A DNA stretch of 64,000 bases, taken from positions 1-64,000 of the forward strand of contig JAJFHZ010000013.1 in the NCBI GenBank assembly GCA_021775355.1. The letters are read 5' to 3'. This document shows, piece by piece, positions 62,263 to 64,000 of the stretch. The DNA comes from Amylibacter sp. (GTDB taxonomy: Bacteria; Pseudomonadota; Alphaproteobacteria; Rhodobacterales; Rhodobacteraceae). The notes below the pieces were generated by a model. That model ran no database searches. It saw only the letters and a program-made list of their open reading frames with translations, and was not told the DNA's origin. The number at the start of each line of letters is the position of its first letter. Within the stretch, counting starts at the first letter, position 1. The translations under genes and the position numbers were made by a program.

Positions 62263-63512
62263 GCCATCAGAAACAACTGCAAGTCTGCAACATTGGTGCC
62301 TGTGGCCCCTGTCATCAGTAGATCATCCGATAGTTTCAGGGCAGCATAGCTGTCGTTATTGGCCAGTAAGGCGGTGATGTCGCCACCTTCAGTAGCGATA
62401 CGGTCAAGCGTTGACCCATCCACCAGACCGCCTGCGGCGTCGGTCGGGCCGTCGCGCCCGTCTGTGCCGCCGCTTAGGAATACCCAAGTGCCTGTCAACC
62501 CAACACAGTTGGCTTTTTCGGCGACCAGAAGTGCCAGTTCCTGATTGCGCCCGCCCCTGCCGTTTCCGGTCAGCTCTACGGTTGTTTCTCCGCCATATGC
62601 CAATGCAAACGGGCCTTTGTCTTTGTGTTTTTCAACATCCGAAAGGATGCGCTCGGCAGCTTCGTGTACATCGCCGATCAAAGGCTCAGGCATCATTGTG
62701 GCCTCGGCGTTTTCAGACAATGCGGCCAGACTTTGGCTGTTGGAGCAAATGAGTGTGGCCTGTTGTTGCAGTTCCACGGATCGTTCATGTGCGGTTTTCA
62801 GATATGTGCACACGCTTTCGGGCATTTTGTCGAAATTTCCGGTTTCAACCAGTAATTTTCGCGCATCTGCAATCGTCCCGATCGGGCCAATGCTTGGGCC
62901 GCTGCCGACAACGCGTAAATCGTCGCCAAGCACATCCGACAGAATATAGGAACGGACTGTGGCCGGTTTCGCATAACGTAAAAACCCGCCGCCTTTCAGA
63001 TTGGACAACGATTGGCGCACAAGGTTCATTTGGGTGATGTCAAAGCCGCCAGTCAGCAGCACTTCGTTCACTTTCGCTTTGTCTTCAAGGCTGACGCCCT
63101 GCACGGGTGACGGTAACAGTGCTGAGCTACCACCGCTGATCAAAGCCAGAACAACATCATCTTCGGTGGCACTTTCCAGTAGCGCAATCACTTCATTCGC
63201 AGCCGCCTGCCCGTTGGTATCCGGCACAGGGTGTGCGGCACCGAATACGTGGCAGCCATCAATTTTCACCACATTTTCGTAGTTCGTTACCGCAATCGCA
63301 CTGAAATCAGCGACTTCAGGCAACGTATCAATCGCGGATTGCGCCATTTTGCAGGCAGCTTTGCCCACGGCGATGATAATGTAATTTCCACCATCCAGCG
63401 GGGTAAGCGGTTGCGTTTCAAGGGCATGTTGCAATGCAATCGCAGGATCAGCGGCTTTGACACCTGCCAGAAAAGCAGATTTCGCCTTTGTCCTAAGCAC
63501 GCTTAATGTCAT
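62259..63512 (-). CDS. Glycerate 2-kinase (MOFRL family)
   Basis: Phosphorylates glycerate to 2-phosphoglycerate, linking the serine cycle or tartrate use to glycolysis. The 417 residues show the GckA N-terminal domain (IIAVGKAACKMAQ, AHPVPDTNG, ISGGSSALLPSP) and the C-terminal MOFRL domain (FALAYGGETTVELTGNGRGG, GTDGRDGPTDAAGG). TtuD/hydroxypyruvate reductase is the older name. The gene is alone, after the E2 gene on the same strand with 20 bases between. Confidence 0.88.
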   Translation of the reverse strand: MTLSVLRTKAKSAFLAGVKAADPAIALQHALETQPLTPLDGGNYIIIAVGKAACKMAQSAIDTLPEVADFSAIAVTNYENVVKIDGCHVFGAAHPVPDTNGQAAANEVIALLESATEDDVVLALISGGSSALLPSPVQGVSLEDKAKVNEVLLTGGFDITQMNLVRQSLSNLKGGGFLRYAKPATVRSYILSDVLGDDLRVVGSGPSIGPIGTIADARKLLVETGNFDKMPESVCTYLKTAHERSVELQQQATLICSNSQSLAALSENAEATMMPEPLIGDVHEAAERILSDVEKHKDKGPFALAYGGETTVELTGNGRGGRNQELALLVAEKANCVGLTGTWVFLSGGTDGRDGPTDAAGGLVDGSTLDRIATEGGDITALLANNDSYAALKLSDDLLMTGATGTNVADLQLFLMA

Positions 63513-63532
63513 CGGCCCCTCCTGTCTGTTGC

Positions 63533-64000
63533 TTACCCTTCAATAAACATCATCGCAGGAGTTTCCAGCAAAGTTTTGAGTTTTTGCACAAACAATGCAG
63601 CATCATACCCGTCAATGACGCGATGATCGAATGAACACGATATATTCATCATGTTACGCGGTTGAAATTGCTGGCCGTCCCACATCGGGCGTATGGCCAT
63701 TTTGTTGATACCGACGATGGCCACTTCAGGGTGATTGATGATCGGAGTAGAAGCAATAGCGCCAAGAGGCCCGAGCGAAGTTATAGTAATGGTTGATCCC
63801 GTCAGGTCATCGCGTGTTGCTTTGCCATTGCGTGCCAATTCAGACAGTTGCGACATGTTTTGCGCACTACCCCACAAGGTCAGGGATTGCACATTTTTGA
63901 CCACAGGCACGCTTAGGCCCGCAGCGGTTTGTGTTGCGATACCAATGTGAACACCACTATGTTGTGAAACGACGTTTGCCGCATCATCAAAATGCGCATT
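63533..64000 (-). CDS. 2-oxoacid dehydrogenase E2 (branched-chain type), C-terminal part
   Basis: The catalytic C-terminal domain of a dihydrolipoamide acyltransferase, cut by the right edge. The frame stays open to base 64000, reading NAHFDDAANVV, then VHIGIATQTAAGLSVPVVKN, and ending with the active-site DHRVIDG and FMIEG. Sequence details (NAxxDDxxxV, the SVPV start) match the branched-chain (BkdB) E2 better than pyruvate or oxoglutarate E2. It precedes the glycerate kinase gene on the same strand. The lipoyl and E3-binding domains are outside the window. Confidence 0.8.
   Translation of the reverse strand, partial: NAHFDDAANVVSQHSGVHIGIATQTAAGLSVPVVKNVQSLTLWGSAQNMSQLSELARNGKATRDDLTGSTITITSLGPLGAIASTPIINHPEVAIVGINKMAIRPMWDGQQFQPRNMMNISCSFDHRVIDGYDAALFVQKLKTLLETPAMMFIEG

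Overview
The window is chromosomal DNA of an alphaproteobacterium, most likely a marine Rhodobacterales (Roseobacter-type) species that is AT-rich for its order. The order signature is strong: a two-domain class I fumarase, an LptF-LptG-LptD-SurA-PdxA-RsmA run, RodZ-like/IspG/DUF1499 next to ALA synthase, DUF4167, SdhE, a CysG-like/DUF2849/CysI/CysH/DUF934/Fpr sulfite-reduction operon, and BkdB-type E2. I cannot name the genus from sequence alone.

Layout. 1-5.7 kb: an accessory stretch between the start of an IS3-type transposase (cut by the left edge) and the 3' end of tRNA-Asn. It holds short, mostly secreted, unrecognised proteins with long gene-poor gaps and looks like a genomic island. 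5.9-9.9 kb: EnvZ-like histidine kinase with no partner regulator in view, class I fumarase, a CAU tRNA (probably Ile2), LysR. 10-17.9 kb: Tat-exported MBL-fold hydrolase, purM-purN-TfoX_C, lipoprotein, ndk, an ABC-F ATPase coupled to MarC and an aspartic protease. 17.4-26.2 kb: holC/pepA, then divergently lptF-lptG-lptD-surA-pdxA-rsmA, which joins LPS export and outer-membrane folding to cofactor and ribosome genes. 27-35 kb: mostly minus-strand genes (DUF4167, prmC-prfA, DUF1499-ispG-rodZ, hemA, MarR, sdhE). 35-40.8 kb: aspartate aminotransferase, then a complete arginine/citrulline degradation set (arginase, CtlX, ornithine cyclodeaminase) with a divergent Lrp-type regulator across a palindromic operator, and a second Lrp. 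41-46 kb: assimilatory sulfate/sulfite reduction operon whose CysG-like gene has lost most of its methyltransferase domain. 46-50.5 kb: alpha/beta hydrolase and a bufferin-type RiPP operon (cysteine-free BufA-like peptide, BufA1, MNIO/DUF692 BufB, DUF2063 BufC, DoxX). 50.5-54.2 kb: ArsC-like reductase, two cold-shock proteins with a covarying leader hairpin, small proteins, an SDR, and a candidate structured RNA. 54.4-64 kb: folA-thyA, a TPP enzyme, aroQ, cysteine synthase, cbpA-cbpM-DUF1330, DM13/TetR pair, glycerate kinase and the 3' end of a branched-chain 2-oxoacid dehydrogenase E2.

The most interesting system is the bufferin cluster at 47.0-50.2 kb. It encodes an exported four-cysteine precursor and its cysteine-modifying machinery, expected from family knowledge to make a copper-buffering thiooxazole peptide. 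It is preceded by a short exported peptide that shares the BufA-type signal peptide but has no cysteine at all, and which could be a new accessory or an eroded paralogue. Other second-look items are the truncated CysG, a 30-bp element shared by the bufA upstream region and another secreted-protein gene, Shine-Dalgarno-sequestering hairpins before two small genes, a possible pseudoknotted small RNA at 53.82-54.0 kb, and competing hairpins in the purM leader.
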